From: JABDBK01 sp964453575
GTDB lineage: Bacteria; Pseudomonadota; Gammaproteobacteria; DSM-16500
Reading direction: 5' to 3'
Length of the DNA: 30,471 bases
Assembly (NCBI GenBank): GCA_964453575.1
Contig: CAYVRW010000014.1
Coordinates: forward strand, 1-30,471
Shown: piece after piece, positions 15,924 through 24,138 of the stretch
Layout of the letters: the number at the start of each line of letters is the position of its first letter
Numbering within the stretch: position 1 is the first letter of the stretch
Notes under the pieces: generated by a model
Databases searched by the model: none
What the model saw: the letters and a program-made list of their open reading frames with translations, nothing else
What the model was told of the DNA's origin: nothing
Position numbers and translations under genes: made by a program

Positions 15924-17109
15924 GATGTATCACTCCAAGTTTTTTGCCAACTTTAGCAAATGCTGCAATGGCTTTATCTAAATGTTCTTTTTCATGCGCA
16001 GCTGACATTTGGGTACGAATGCGTGCTTGATTGTGCGGTACTACAGGATAAGAAAATCCTATGACATACACGCCTTCTTTTAATAATTCATCTGCCATCG
16101 TTTTAGCAAGTTTAGCATCGCCTAACATCACAGGAATAATAGGGTGGTCGCCTGGAACAAGCGTAAATCCAAGTGCTTCCATATTTTTTCTAAAATAAGC
16201 GCTATTATCATGGACTTTTTTGATTAAATCATGATTTTTTTCAAGCAGATCTAATACTTTAATAGAAGTAGCTGTAATAACAGGTGCTAACGTGTTGGAA
16301 AATAAATAAGGTCTTGAACGTTGTCGTAACCATTCAATGACTTCACGTTTGCCGCTAGTGTAACCGCCGGATGCGCCGCCTAATGCTTTACCTAAGGTTC
16401 CTGTGATAATGTCCACTCTACCCATGACCTGACAATATTCATGTGTGCCGCGGCCATTTTTTCCCATAAATCCGACAGCATGAGAATCATCAACCATAAC
16501 CAGTGCATCATAACGTTCTGCTAAATCACAAATAGCATTAAGATTGGCAATAATACCGTCCATGGAAAATACACCGTCGGTTGCAATTAAACGAAAACGA
16601 CAATCTTTGGCTTCTTTTAATTTATCTTCAAGATCATTCATGTCGTTGTTGTTATAACGAAAACGTTTGGCTTTGCACAGACGTATACCATCAATAATGC
16701 TTGCATGATTAAGTGCATCGCTGATGACGGCATCTTCTGCACCTAATAATGTTTCAAATAAGCCGCCATTAGCATCAAAGCAAGAAGAATATAGAATCGT
16801 ATCTTCCATACCAAGAAAATCACTGATGCGTTGTTCAAGTTCTTTGTGATCGGTTTGTGTACCGCAAATGAAACGAACTGATGACATGCCATAACCGTAG
16901 CGATCAATAGCAAGTTTTGCAGCAGTCATGATATCGGGATGATTAGATAAGCCAAGATAGTTATTTGCGCATAAATTAATGACATCTTCTTGGTTTACGG
17001 TAATCATGGCTTGTTGTTGCGAGGAAATGATGCGTTCGCTTTTATATAAACCCGTTTGTTTTAATTGCTCTATCTCTTGTGAAAGATAGTTAAAATAATT
17101 TTTTTTCAT
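15907..17109 (-). CDS. kbl: 2-amino-3-ketobutyrate coenzyme A ligase (glycine C-acetyltransferase)
   Basis: 400 residues from ATG 17109, chosen over ATG 17124 because AGGA lies about 7 bases before it and the length then matches the E. coli enzyme (398). It splits 2-amino-3-ketobutyrate with CoA into glycine and acetyl-CoA, the second step after Tdh. It is a PLP enzyme of the alpha-oxoamine synthase family: DDSHAVGFMGKNGRGT holds the cofactor-stacking region, and GTLGKALGGASGGYTSG holds the Schiff-base Lys. It overlaps tdh by 17 bases. An unknown gene lies upstream on the same strand, separated by 35 bases. Confidence 0.97.
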   Translation of the reverse strand: MKKNYFNYLSQEIEQLKQTGLYKSERIISSQQQAMITVNQEDVINLCANNYLGLSNHPDIMTAAKLAIDRYGYGMSSVRFICGTQTDHKELEQRISDFLGMEDTILYSSCFDANGGLFETLLGAEDAVISDALNHASIIDGIRLCKAKRFRYNNNDMNDLEDKLKEAKDCRFRLIATDGVFSMDGIIANLNAICDLAERYDALVMVDDSHAVGFMGKNGRGTHEYCQVMGRVDIITGTLGKALGGASGGYTSGKREVIEWLRQRSRPYLFSNTLAPVITATSIKVLDLLEKNHDLIKKVHDNSAYFRKNMEALGFTLVPGDHPIIPVMLGDAKLAKTMADELLKEGVYVIGFSYPVVPHNQARIRTQMSAAHEKEHLDKAIAAFAKVGKKLGVIHHESIS

Positions 17110-17144
17110 GAATATTCCTAACATGATTGTTTTACGATGGTATG

Positions 17145-17531
17145 TTAACGTTTGGATTTTGGTTTTGTTTGAGCCTTTTTAAGCGCCTCATTATATGTGT
17201 TTTCTATTATTTTATCCAGGCTTTCTTTGTGGTTTTTGAGTACGGTAATATTTTTAACTAATTGATTGATAAGATCTTTTAACTGGTGGGTTTTTTTATC
17301 ATTATCGTCAAACAATTTAGGATTTTTTTCTAATAATGTATAAGCAATTTTGCGGGCAAGACCTAAAATTTCAAAATCATTTTCAATAAGTGGGGCTTTT
17401 TTAATGGTGTCGATTAAACCCTTTAACCATGGAAAATCATTAGATAATTTGATTAATGCCTTGATCAAGTTATCTTTTTTAGCACTTGACTCTGGTTCAT
17501 CGCTTGTTTTAGGCTTTGTTCTGTTGTCCAT
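17145..17531 (-). CDS. Hypothetical helical protein upstream of kbl
   Basis: 128 residues, starting at ATG 17531 with AAGGCG about 8 bases before. It is strongly charged and predicted almost fully helical, with a Lys/Asp/Glu-rich disordered start (TKPKTSDEPESSAKKD) and a basic end (KKAQTKPKSKR). There is no signal peptide, cysteine or membrane segment, and no domain is recognised. It heads the kbl-tdh run and is divergent from sdhE across a 118-base spacer that contains TATAAT-like sequences but no clear promoter pair. Confidence 0.65.
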   Translation of the reverse strand: MDNRTKPKTSDEPESSAKKDNLIKALIKLSNDFPWLKGLIDTIKKAPLIENDFEILGLARKIAYTLLEKNPKLFDDNDKKTHQLKDLINQLVKNITVLKNHKESLDKIIENTYNEALKKAQTKPKSKR

Positions 17532-17649
17532 GTATATCGCCTGCCTTCTGATTTTATTATTATACCTTCAAAATGAGATCTTATCTTTTTAGCTTACTCA
17601 TCTTATTTAATATGTGCAATTAAAAAATGATAGTTTGGAGAGTCTATTT

Positions 17650-17907
17650 ATGAAACAAACGACCGTATCTTCCCGCCTACGTTGGTCCTGCCGGCGCGGC
17701 ATGCTGGAACTTGATGTTTTATTGGGAAATTTTTTAGAAGAAGTTTATGTCAGCTTAAATGAAGAAGAGCAGTTGCAATTTGTACAATTATTGTCCGAAA
17801 ATGATCAGGATTTATTCATGTGGCTGACGGGCAAAGAAAAGCCTTTAAATGCCGATTTTGCCGCTATGGTTGAAAGGATTCGTTATCATGCCAAGCATAG
17901 ACATTGA
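17650..17907 (+). CDS. sdhE: FAD assembly factor SdhE (YgfY)
   Basis: 85 residues from ATG 17650, with GGAG at 17637-17640; an upstream in-frame start at 17614 has no binding site and would add a non-family extension. SdhE helps attach FAD covalently to succinate dehydrogenase SdhA (and fumarate reductase). The defining RGxxELD motif is present as SCRRGMLELDVLL, and the small five-helix fold is evident, with WLTGKEKP near the end. It overlaps the next gene by 20 bases. In E. coli the same pair (ygfY-ygfX, also called cptBA) has been described both as a flavinylation factor and as an antitoxin-toxin pair; the flavinylation role is the better supported. Confidence 0.92.
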   Translation: MKQTTVSSRLRWSCRRGMLELDVLLGNFLEEVYVSLNEEEQLQFVQLLSENDQDLFMWLTGKEKPLNADFAAMVERIRYHAKHRH

Positions 17908-18313
17908 GTTTAAACCTTCAAAAATAGCTATTTTATTAATTTTATGGATATGGTTTGGCGCAATGATTGCGGTAATAAGCTTACATAAAGCCAGCTGGAT
18001 AACGTTAGCGCTACTTTTAACTATTTCGGTGTATGGTATGAGAGCATTATTTTTACATGGTTTATTACTCGATCCTAAGGCTATAAGAGGCTTAAAGCAT
18101 GTCTCGGGGGAGCATTGGCAGCTTTTCTTGAGGCAAGGCGAGTATATGGCCAGTTTACAAGGGGATAGCACAGTCACTTTAATGTTTTGTGTATTACGTT
18201 TTCACATACCTGATCATAAATTCACATATTCTTGTATTTTATTTAATGACTCGTTTGAATTTGACATGTATAGACGGCTGCTGTTACGGCTGCGTTGCTT
18301 TAAATCCTGGTAA
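17888..18313 (+). CDS. ygfX: YgfX-like inner-membrane protein
   Basis: 141 residues from ATG 17888, with AAGGA 9 bases before, inside the end of sdhE. It has two adjacent membrane helices near the N-terminus (about residues 12-32 and 36-55) and a cytoplasmic beta-rich tail ending in YRRLLLRLRCF, a layout and ending typical of YgfX. Identification rests mostly on this topology and on position directly after sdhE, because sequence conservation in the family is low. In E. coli the protein (CptA) was proposed to act on cell-division and cytoskeleton proteins. Here that remains inference. Confidence 0.7.
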   Translation: MPSIDIEFKPSKIAILLILWIWFGAMIAVISLHKASWITLALLLTISVYGMRALFLHGLLLDPKAIRGLKHVSGEHWQLFLRQGEYMASLQGDSTVTLMFCVLRFHIPDHKFTYSCILFNDSFEFDMYRRLLLRLRCFKSW

Positions 18314-18364
18314 CTCGCTGAAAAATACGCTACTATTCACCGTTTTATCGGTATAACATCAACT

Positions 18365-20155
18365 ATGCAACATATACGTAACTTTTCAATTATTGCTCAC
18401 ATTGATCATGGCAAGTCAACTTTAGCAGACCGCTTGATCCAAATTTGCGGCGGCTTGGCTGATCGAGAAATGGCAGAACAAGTACTGGATTCTATGGATC
18501 TTGAGCGCGAGCGCGGCATTACCATTAAAGCGCATAGTGTGACCTTAAATTATAAATCGCGCAGCGGCGAAAAGTACCAACTGAATTTTATTGATACGCC
18601 AGGACATGTGGATTTTTCTTACGAAGTTTCACGCTCGCTTGCTGCATGTGAGGGTGCCTTATTGGTGGTTGATGCAGGGCAGGGTGTTGAGGCGCAGACG
18701 TTAGCGGTTTGTTATACGGCGCTTGAACAAGGTTTAGAAGTTGTACCTGTTTTAAATAAAATTGATCTGCCGCAAGCAGACCCTGAACGTGTCATCAATG
18801 AAATCGAAGAAATTATCGGTTTAGAAGCAAAAAATGCTTTGCGTGTGAGTGCAAAAACGGGGTTAGGTATAGAAGATTTACTTGAAAAAATTATTACCGA
18901 TATTCCCGCACCTGAAGGCAATGTTGATGCACCGCTGCAAGCTTTGATTATTGATTCATGGTTTGATAGTTATTTAGGTGTCGTCTCTTTAGTGAGAGTT
19001 AAAAATGGTACGCTAAAAGTCGGTGAAAAAATGCAAGTCATCTCGACGGGGCGTAGTTATGAAGTTGCAGGCATAGGTATTTTCACACCTAAACGTGAAT
19101 CTACGGGTGTCTTAAAGGCTGGTGAAGTAGGTTATGTCGTGGCTGGTATTAAAGACATTAATGGTGCACCCGTTGGTGATACGTTAACACATACGATTAG
19201 AGGTGCAACTGAACCCCTTCCTGGATTTAAAAAAGTAAAACCGCAAGTATATGCCGGATTATTTACGATTAGTTCAGATGATTTTCCAGCATTTAGAGAA
19301 GCATTAGCAAAACTTTGTTTAAATGATGCTGCTTTGTTTTATGAACCTGAATCATCTGAAGCACTTGGTTTTGGTTTTCGTTGCGGCTTTCTTGGTTTGT
19401 TGCATATGGAAATTGTGCAAGAGCGGCTTGAGCGCGAATATAATTTAGATTTAATCACCACTGCTCCTACGGTTGTTTATGAAGTGATTACCACAAAAGG
19501 CGAAACACTTTATGTGGATAATCCTTCTAAATTACCTGCTGTTAATTATATTGATGAATTACGTGAACCTATTGCCAAAGTTAATATTCTCGTACCGCAA
19601 CAATATTTGGGAAATGTGATGACGCTTTGTAATGATAGACGCGGCATACAAAAAAATATGCAATACCTAGGCACACAAGTATCGTTGATTTATGAAATTC
19701 CCATGAGTGAAGTGGTGCTCGATTTTTTTGATCGATTAAAATCAGTAAGTCGTGGTTATGCTTCATTAGATTATAGCTTTTCTTATTTTCAGGCTGCTGA
19801 TTTAGTTAAACTCGATCTTATGATTAATGGGGATAAACTTGACGCGCTTGCATTTATTGTACATAGGGATCAGGCGCATTATAAAGGCAGGCAGTTGGCT
19901 GAAAAAATGCGTGAACTCATTCCGAGGCAGATGTTTGATGTAGCTATTCAAGCAGCGATAGGCGGCCAAATCATTGCAAGATCAACCGTCAAAGCATTGC
20001 GTAAAAATGTGATAGCGAAATGTTACGGTGGCGACATCACCCGTAAACGCAAGTTGCTTGAAAAGCAAAAAGAAGGTAAAAAACGTATGAAGCAGGTTGG
20101 AAGTGTGGAAATACCGCAAGAAGCATTTTTGGCGCTTTTGAAGGTGGATAAATAA
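18365..20155 (+). CDS. lepA: Elongation factor 4 (LepA), ribosome-associated GTPase
   Basis: 596 residues, like E. coli LepA (599). It is a translational GTPase that binds ribosomes and affects initiation and 30S assembly. GTPase motifs are complete: AHIDHGKST (P-loop), the RGITIKA switch I, DTPGHVDF (switch II), and NKIDLPQADPE. The LepA-specific C-terminal domain ends in KCYGGDITRKRKLLEKQKEGKKRMKQ-type sequence, which contacts tRNA. It is followed after 17 bases by lepB, the usual arrangement. The spacer from ygfX is 51 bases, so a shared transcript with sdhE-ygfX is possible. Confidence 0.97.
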   Translation: MQHIRNFSIIAHIDHGKSTLADRLIQICGGLADREMAEQVLDSMDLERERGITIKAHSVTLNYKSRSGEKYQLNFIDTPGHVDFSYEVSRSLAACEGALLVVDAGQGVEAQTLAVCYTALEQGLEVVPVLNKIDLPQADPERVINEIEEIIGLEAKNALRVSAKTGLGIEDLLEKIITDIPAPEGNVDAPLQALIIDSWFDSYLGVVSLVRVKNGTLKVGEKMQVISTGRSYEVAGIGIFTPKRESTGVLKAGEVGYVVAGIKDINGAPVGDTLTHTIRGATEPLPGFKKVKPQVYAGLFTISSDDFPAFREALAKLCLNDAALFYEPESSEALGFGFRCGFLGLLHMEIVQERLEREYNLDLITTAPTVVYEVITTKGETLYVDNPSKLPAVNYIDELREPIAKVNILVPQQYLGNVMTLCNDRRGIQKNMQYLGTQVSLIYEIPMSEVVLDFFDRLKSVSRGYASLDYSFSYFQAADLVKLDLMINGDKLDALAFIVHRDQAHYKGRQLAEKMRELIPRQMFDVAIQAAIGGQIIARSTVKALRKNVIAKCYGGDITRKRKLLEKQKEGKKRMKQVGSVEIPQEAFLALLKVDK

Positions 20156-20172
20156 CAGGAGCAAATGTTGAT

Positions 20173-20985
20173 ATGAACTTTAACTTTGAATTAATATTAT
20201 TTTACGCAGTCGTAATAAGCGGCATCATAGCGCTTTTCGATCAGTTGTTTTTAATAAAAAAACGCAAACAAGCACATGCTAAAGCAAGCAAAGGCATGGC
20301 CAATCCTCCCGAATTTAAACACCCGGTGTTGATTGATTATGCCAGGGCGTTTTTTCCTGTTCTGTTATTAGTATTCGTATTAAGATCATTTTTATACGAA
20401 CCTTTCCGCATTCCATCTGGTTCACTAGAACCCACTTTAGCCATAGGTGATTTCATTTTAGTGAATAAATATCATTACGGTTTACGATTACCTATTTTAC
20501 ATAACGTTGTATATTCCAATAAAGAACCTCAGCATGGTGATATTATTATTTTTCGTTGGCCGCCCAATCCATCCGTTAATTTTATTAAACGTGTGATCGG
20601 AGTTCCAGGTGACAAAATCAGTTATATCGATAAGACATTGTATGTAAACGGCCAAAAAATAAATCAAAGCGATGTAGGCATAACAAACAACAGAGATGAA
20701 GACGGCCGTATGTGGGAAGTCAAAGAGAAAATGGAAGATTTTTTTGGTATAAAACACTCTATTTATATCAATGAATCGCGCTATGGCGAAGATTTTAAAG
20801 ATGTGGTGGTGCCTCCCGGCATGTTTTTTGCTATGGGTGATAACCGGGATAGCAGTGCAGATAGCAGGTTTTGGGGATTTGTGCCCTTTGAAAACATTGT
20901 GGGCAAAGCCGATTATGTGTGGATGAGCTGGGATTCCTTTGATCATAAAATACGTTGGAGTCGATTAGGGAAAGCTGTGAATTGA
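20173..20985 (+). CDS. lepB: Signal peptidase I
   Basis: 270 residues. It removes signal peptides from exported proteins at the periplasmic face of the inner membrane. Two N-terminal membrane helices (about residues 5-28 and 59-76) precede the catalytic domain. The Ser nucleophile is S84 in IPSGSLEPT (Leu replaces the Met common in E. coli, a known variation), and the general base is K139 in NFIKRVIGVPGD; the MGDNRDSSADSRFWG box is intact. AGGAGC is about 10 bases before ATG. The next gene, rnc, starts one base after the stop codon, so they are coupled. Confidence 0.96.
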   Translation: MNFNFELILFYAVVISGIIALFDQLFLIKKRKQAHAKASKGMANPPEFKHPVLIDYARAFFPVLLLVFVLRSFLYEPFRIPSGSLEPTLAIGDFILVNKYHYGLRLPILHNVVYSNKEPQHGDIIIFRWPPNPSVNFIKRVIGVPGDKISYIDKTLYVNGQKINQSDVGITNNRDEDGRMWEVKEKMEDFFGIKHSIYINESRYGEDFKDVVVPPGMFFAMGDNRDSSADSRFWGFVPFENIVGKADYVWMSWDSFDHKIRWSRLGKAVN

Positions 20986-20986
20986 T

Positions 20987-21661
20987 ATGAGTGAAGAATT
21001 ATGTCGTAAATTGGGTTATCATTTCAATAACCCCAAAATACTTAAAATTGCTCTGACACATCGCAGCAGTGATGACAATAATAATGAACGCCTGGAATTT
21101 TTAGGCGATTCCATTGTTAATTTTATTATTGCTGAAGCACTCTATCAGCAATTTCCGCATGCGCAAGAAGGTGATTTAAGCCGTTGGCGTGCGACACTTA
21201 TTAATCGTGATGCCTTAGGAAATTTAGCAAGAGGGTTTCAGTTGGGGCGTTATTTGTTTTTAGGCCCAGGCGAATTAAAAAGTGGCGGCGGCGAAAGATT
21301 ATCTATTTTATCCTGCGCTATGGAAGCTGTCATAGGTGCTATTTATTTGGATGGCGGCTTTGCGGTTGCTCGTGAATGCATTTTGCGTTGGTATGCACCT
21401 TTGTTAGAACCCCTGTCCTTTAAAGTCAGTCATAAAGATCCGAAAACAAAATTACAAGAATATTTACAAAGTTTACATATGTCTTTGCCAACTTATGCTG
21501 TAGAGTCAGTCGAAGGCGAATCGCATCAACAAATGTTTGTCGTAAGTTGTTGTGTAGAAGGTATATCGGAAAAAGTTTCAGGAAAAGGAACAAGTCGCAG
21601 ACGTGCAGAACAAGAAGCAGCAGAAATGATGTTAGGAATAGTTAAAAATGAACTCAAATAG
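20987..21661 (+). CDS. rnc: Ribonuclease III with altered Mg-binding residue
   Basis: 224 residues. RNase III cuts double-stranded RNA, notably rRNA precursors. The signature NERLEFLGDS is intact, with E37 and D41, and E113 is present; the C-terminal double-stranded-RNA binding domain (about 153-222) also looks normal. The conserved ILADxxEA segment instead reads ILSCAMEAV: C110 (codon TGC, 21314-21316) stands exactly where D114 of E. coli RNase III, a Mg ligand, should be, since E37/D41/E113 align with E41/D45/E117 at the same offset of 4. The frame is open and the rest conserved, so it is not an obvious pseudogene. Activity may be lowered or metal use altered. It overlaps era by 14 bases. 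Confidence 0.93.
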   Translation: MSEELCRKLGYHFNNPKILKIALTHRSSDDNNNERLEFLGDSIVNFIIAEALYQQFPHAQEGDLSRWRATLINRDALGNLARGFQLGRYLFLGPGELKSGGGERLSILSCAMEAVIGAIYLDGGFAVARECILRWYAPLLEPLSFKVSHKDPKTKLQEYLQSLHMSLPTYAVESVEGESHQQMFVVSCCVEGISEKVSGKGTSRRRAEQEAAEMMLGIVKNELK

Positions 21662-22535
21662 TCAATGTGGATATGTTGCCATTATCGGCAGACCCAATGT
21701 GGGCAAATCAACTTTATTAAATGCCTTAATTGGAAAAAAAATCAGTATTACATCTCCTAAACCGCAAACCACACGCAATCAAATTTTAGGTATTAAAACC
21801 ATAGGTGATGCGCAAGCTATTTTTATTGATACGCCTGGTTTACATAAAGCCGAACGCCGCGCCATGAATCGTTACATGAATAAATTAGCAAGTTCCGTCA
21901 TCATGGATGCAGATGTGGTGTTATTTATGGTAGAAGCTTTGCGATTTAATGATGACGATGAAGTGATTTTACAAAAATTAAAAGAAATTAAAGCGCCTGT
22001 TATTTTGGTCATTAATAAAGTTGATATCATTAAAGATAAAAGTCGATTGCTCCCTTTTATCAATGAATTAAAAGAACAATATCCATTTAAAGATATCGTT
22101 CCCATGTCTGCGAAGAAAAAAGATAATGTTAACGAACTTGAAACATTGGTTATGAAACTGCTTCCAGAGGGCCCGCATTTTTATCCCGATGAACAATTGA
22201 CCGATAAAAATGAACAATTTCAAGTGACCGAATTGATTCGGGAAAAACTTATTCAAGAGACACAAGAAGAATTGCCTTATAGCACGACAGTTGTAATTGA
22301 TTCATTTGTAGATGAAGAAACTATTCTTAAAATCAGCGCAATTATTTGGGTAGAACGTGAAGGTCAAAAACCTATTGTAATTGGTAAAGATGGTGAGATG
22401 TTAAAAAAAATCGGCACACTTGCGCGTAAAGATATTCAAAAATTAGTGGGCAAAAAGGTTTTTTTACGTTTGTGGGTTAAAGTGAAAGACAATTGGACGG
22501 ATGATGAACGTATAGTCTCCTCCCTTCTCCCATAG
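21648..22535 (+). CDS. era: GTPase Era
   Basis: 295 residues (E. coli 301). Era binds the 3' end of 16S rRNA and is needed for 30S maturation. GTPase motifs: GRPNVGKST (about residues 11-19), DTPGLHKAERRAMN, and NKVDIIKD. The KH RNA-binding domain is present near the C-terminus, with IGKDGEMLKKIGTLAR. The last residues, SSLLP, and the stop codon come from a palindromic repeat (22523-22557) and do not resemble the usual Era end; this should be harmless because the KH domain is complete. The start lies within rnc. Confidence 0.96.
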   Translation: MNSNSQCGYVAIIGRPNVGKSTLLNALIGKKISITSPKPQTTRNQILGIKTIGDAQAIFIDTPGLHKAERRAMNRYMNKLASSVIMDADVVLFMVEALRFNDDDEVILQKLKEIKAPVILVINKVDIIKDKSRLLPFINELKEQYPFKDIVPMSAKKKDNVNELETLVMKLLPEGPHFYPDEQLTDKNEQFQVTELIREKLIQETQEELPYSTTVVIDSFVDEETILKISAIIWVEREGQKPIVIGKDGEMLKKIGTLARKDIQKLVGKKVFLRLWVKVKDNWTDDERIVSSLLP

Positions 22536-22582
22536 CGTTTTTTGCTATGGGAGAAGGTGCCCGGAGGGCGGATGAGGGTGCT
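22523..22582. repeat. Palindromic repeat overlapping the era stop codon
   Basis: CCTTCTCCCATAGC (22523-22536) pairs perfectly over 14 bases with 22544-22557 around a T-rich 7-base loop. It is followed by GTGCCCGGAGGGCGGATGAG, containing a smaller GCCC/GGGC hairpin. The GAGAAGGTGCCCGGAGGGC part resembles a repeat dispersed in several proteobacteria. It lies between era and recO and includes the TAG stop of era (22533-22535). No T-run follows, so read-through to recO is likely. Confidence 0.8.
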
Positions 22583-22622
22583 GCGTATCTGCACGTTCTT
22601 TATATTAATTCACAGGAAATCT

Positions 22623-23303
22623 ATGCGTGTCTTACTTCAACCAGCATTTATCTTACACCATCGCCCCTTTCGCGAAACCAGCGTATTGCTAGATGTTTTC
22701 ACCGAAGAACATGGATTAGTATCCCTTATTGCTAAAGGCGTACGCACGCAACGTTCCAAATTAAAAGCTCTATTGCAGCCTTTTGTTCCTTTACTTTTAT
22801 CATGGCAAGGCAAAAACGAGCTCATGAATCTTGTGTCTGTTGAAGCGAAAAACAGACCTTTTCAATTAGTAGGCGATTGTTTGTTGAGCGGTTTTTATGT
22901 CAATGAATTATTAGTACGAGTACTGCAAAAACAAGATCCTCATCCGCAATTATTTGCTCATTATCAATCAACTTTAGAAGCGTTAACGGTACTTCCTTTA
23001 AATCAAAGTATCTTACGCATTTTTGAAAAAAAACTTTTAGAAGAAATCGGCTATGGCTTGTGCTGGCATGAAGATTTTTCTACAGGGCAAGCTATCCTCC
23101 CAGATAAGTATTACCAATATTATCCTGGAGATGGATTTAAGCAGATAGAATCCGGTGGGTTTAAGGGGGAGGCCCTCTTAACCATAGCGAATGAATCATT
23201 CACAGAAGTGTATTTACAGGATGCTAAGCGGTTGATGCGTATTGTTATAACAGCATTATTGTCTGATCAAACATTATATAGCAGAAAATTATTTCAAAAA
23301 TAA
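22623..23303 (+). CDS. recO: DNA repair protein RecO
   Basis: 226 residues from ATG 22623, with AGGA 5 bases before. An upstream in-frame start at 22542 would sit in the repeat hairpin and add a non-family leader. RecO loads RecA onto SSB-coated single-stranded DNA together with RecR (RecF pathway). The N-terminal OB-fold is recognisable: QPAFILHHRPFRETSVLLDV, then FTEEHGLVSLIAKGVR. The helical C-terminal region follows. Length is near that of E. coli (242). It closes the lepA-lepB-rnc-era-recO run, 87 bases after era. Confidence 0.93.
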   Translation: MRVLLQPAFILHHRPFRETSVLLDVFTEEHGLVSLIAKGVRTQRSKLKALLQPFVPLLLSWQGKNELMNLVSVEAKNRPFQLVGDCLLSGFYVNELLVRVLQKQDPHPQLFAHYQSTLEALTVLPLNQSILRIFEKKLLEEIGYGLCWHEDFSTGQAILPDKYYQYYPGDGFKQIESGGFKGEALLTIANESFTEVYLQDAKRLMRIVITALLSDQTLYSRKLFQK

Positions 23304-23459
23304 CCGATCTGCGAATTCCAAAGAAAAAGTGGTGAAATTTTATACTATTTTGTTAGTATTTTCCGTTTGGCATGACAAATATGGTTTGTGCTTAATATAT
23401 CCTTAATATAATGTTGTGTATAATTAAGTCACAATTGAACCTATGAAAAGTACCTTTGT

Positions 23460-24068
23460 ATGTTAAGCAATCAAGATATAGATAGCGCTATTGAGACTGG
23501 AGCAGGTTCGTTCCTGACTACCTTAACTTCCCAGCAAGCTACAGCTTTAGCGGGTGATCAGCCTGATAGTTCGATAGTAAATCGAGCTATTGAATCCCTA
23601 CATCATAGAGCTGTATCAGAGGAATTACGACAATTATCAGGAGTAGGAGTTTCTTTACTTCAAAGAAATCCTGTTCGAGTGCTTGCTAATGCCAGTCTAT
23701 TTGGTTTTACATTGTTTGGTGTAGGTGGAACAGAATACATAGCAAGGCGTTATGTTTCTCCAGTAGTTGCTCCATTAGAGGAAAAAGCATCTGATGCCGT
23801 GACCGCGCAACCTTTAGAACGAATAATTTCCCAAGCTATAGTATTAGGAGCAGGAATCTATGTAAGCGCATCACTTCTGTTTGGGCCTACCGCAGGTTTA
23901 GCATTAGTCACTGCGCTGAATTCTGAAATAAGAAGAGCGGTATGCGGTGAGCTAACTCATCACATTATAACAATAGGTAAAAGTGCCGCTCAAAGAATGT
24001 TTAGAAAAATACGGGCAACTGATGCTGCAAATTCAGAAATAGCGGAAAATCAACAGAATCGTCCTTGA
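23460..24068 (+). CDS. Hypothetical protein with two hydrophobic segments
   Basis: 202 residues. No family is recognised. The first ~60 residues are polar, with Ser/Thr/Gln-rich sequence. Hydrophobic Ala/Gly-rich stretches lie near residues 73-92 and 120-150 and could be membrane helices or a hairpin; the remainder is basic and helical (IGKSAAQRMFRKIRA). No signal peptide is seen. The ribosome-binding site is weak. TATAAT sequences at 23407-23412 and 23419-23424 are possible -10 elements but lack a good -35. It lies beside another unknown gene with a similar hydrophobic part. Membrane localisation is inference. Confidence 0.6.
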   Translation: MLSNQDIDSAIETGAGSFLTTLTSQQATALAGDQPDSSIVNRAIESLHHRAVSEELRQLSGVGVSLLQRNPVRVLANASLFGFTLFGVGGTEYIARRYVSPVVAPLEEKASDAVTAQPLERIISQAIVLGAGIYVSASLLFGPTAGLALVTALNSEIRRAVCGELTHHIITIGKSAAQRMFRKIRATDAANSEIAENQQNRP

Positions 24069-24138
24069 TATTTTTCTACCCGCTCCTCATTTTTATGATA
24101 ATCTTAATCTGTTTTTATTATAACGAGAAGAAATAACT

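Noticed and set aside
17888..18313. sdhE-ygfX as a toxin-antitoxin system
   Set aside because: The pair is conserved housekeeping context; SdhE has a well-supported flavinylation role and the toxin claim cannot be judged from sequence.
20497..20946. Minus-strand frame of 149 codons inside lepB
   Set aside because: It lies wholly antisense to a conserved gene; composition reflects the complementary strand.
23443..23466. Seven-codon upstream frame (ATG…TAA) overlapping the start of the 23460 gene
   Set aside because: It has no convincing ribosome-binding site, and a chance frame of this size is common; possible coupling cannot be supported from sequence alone.
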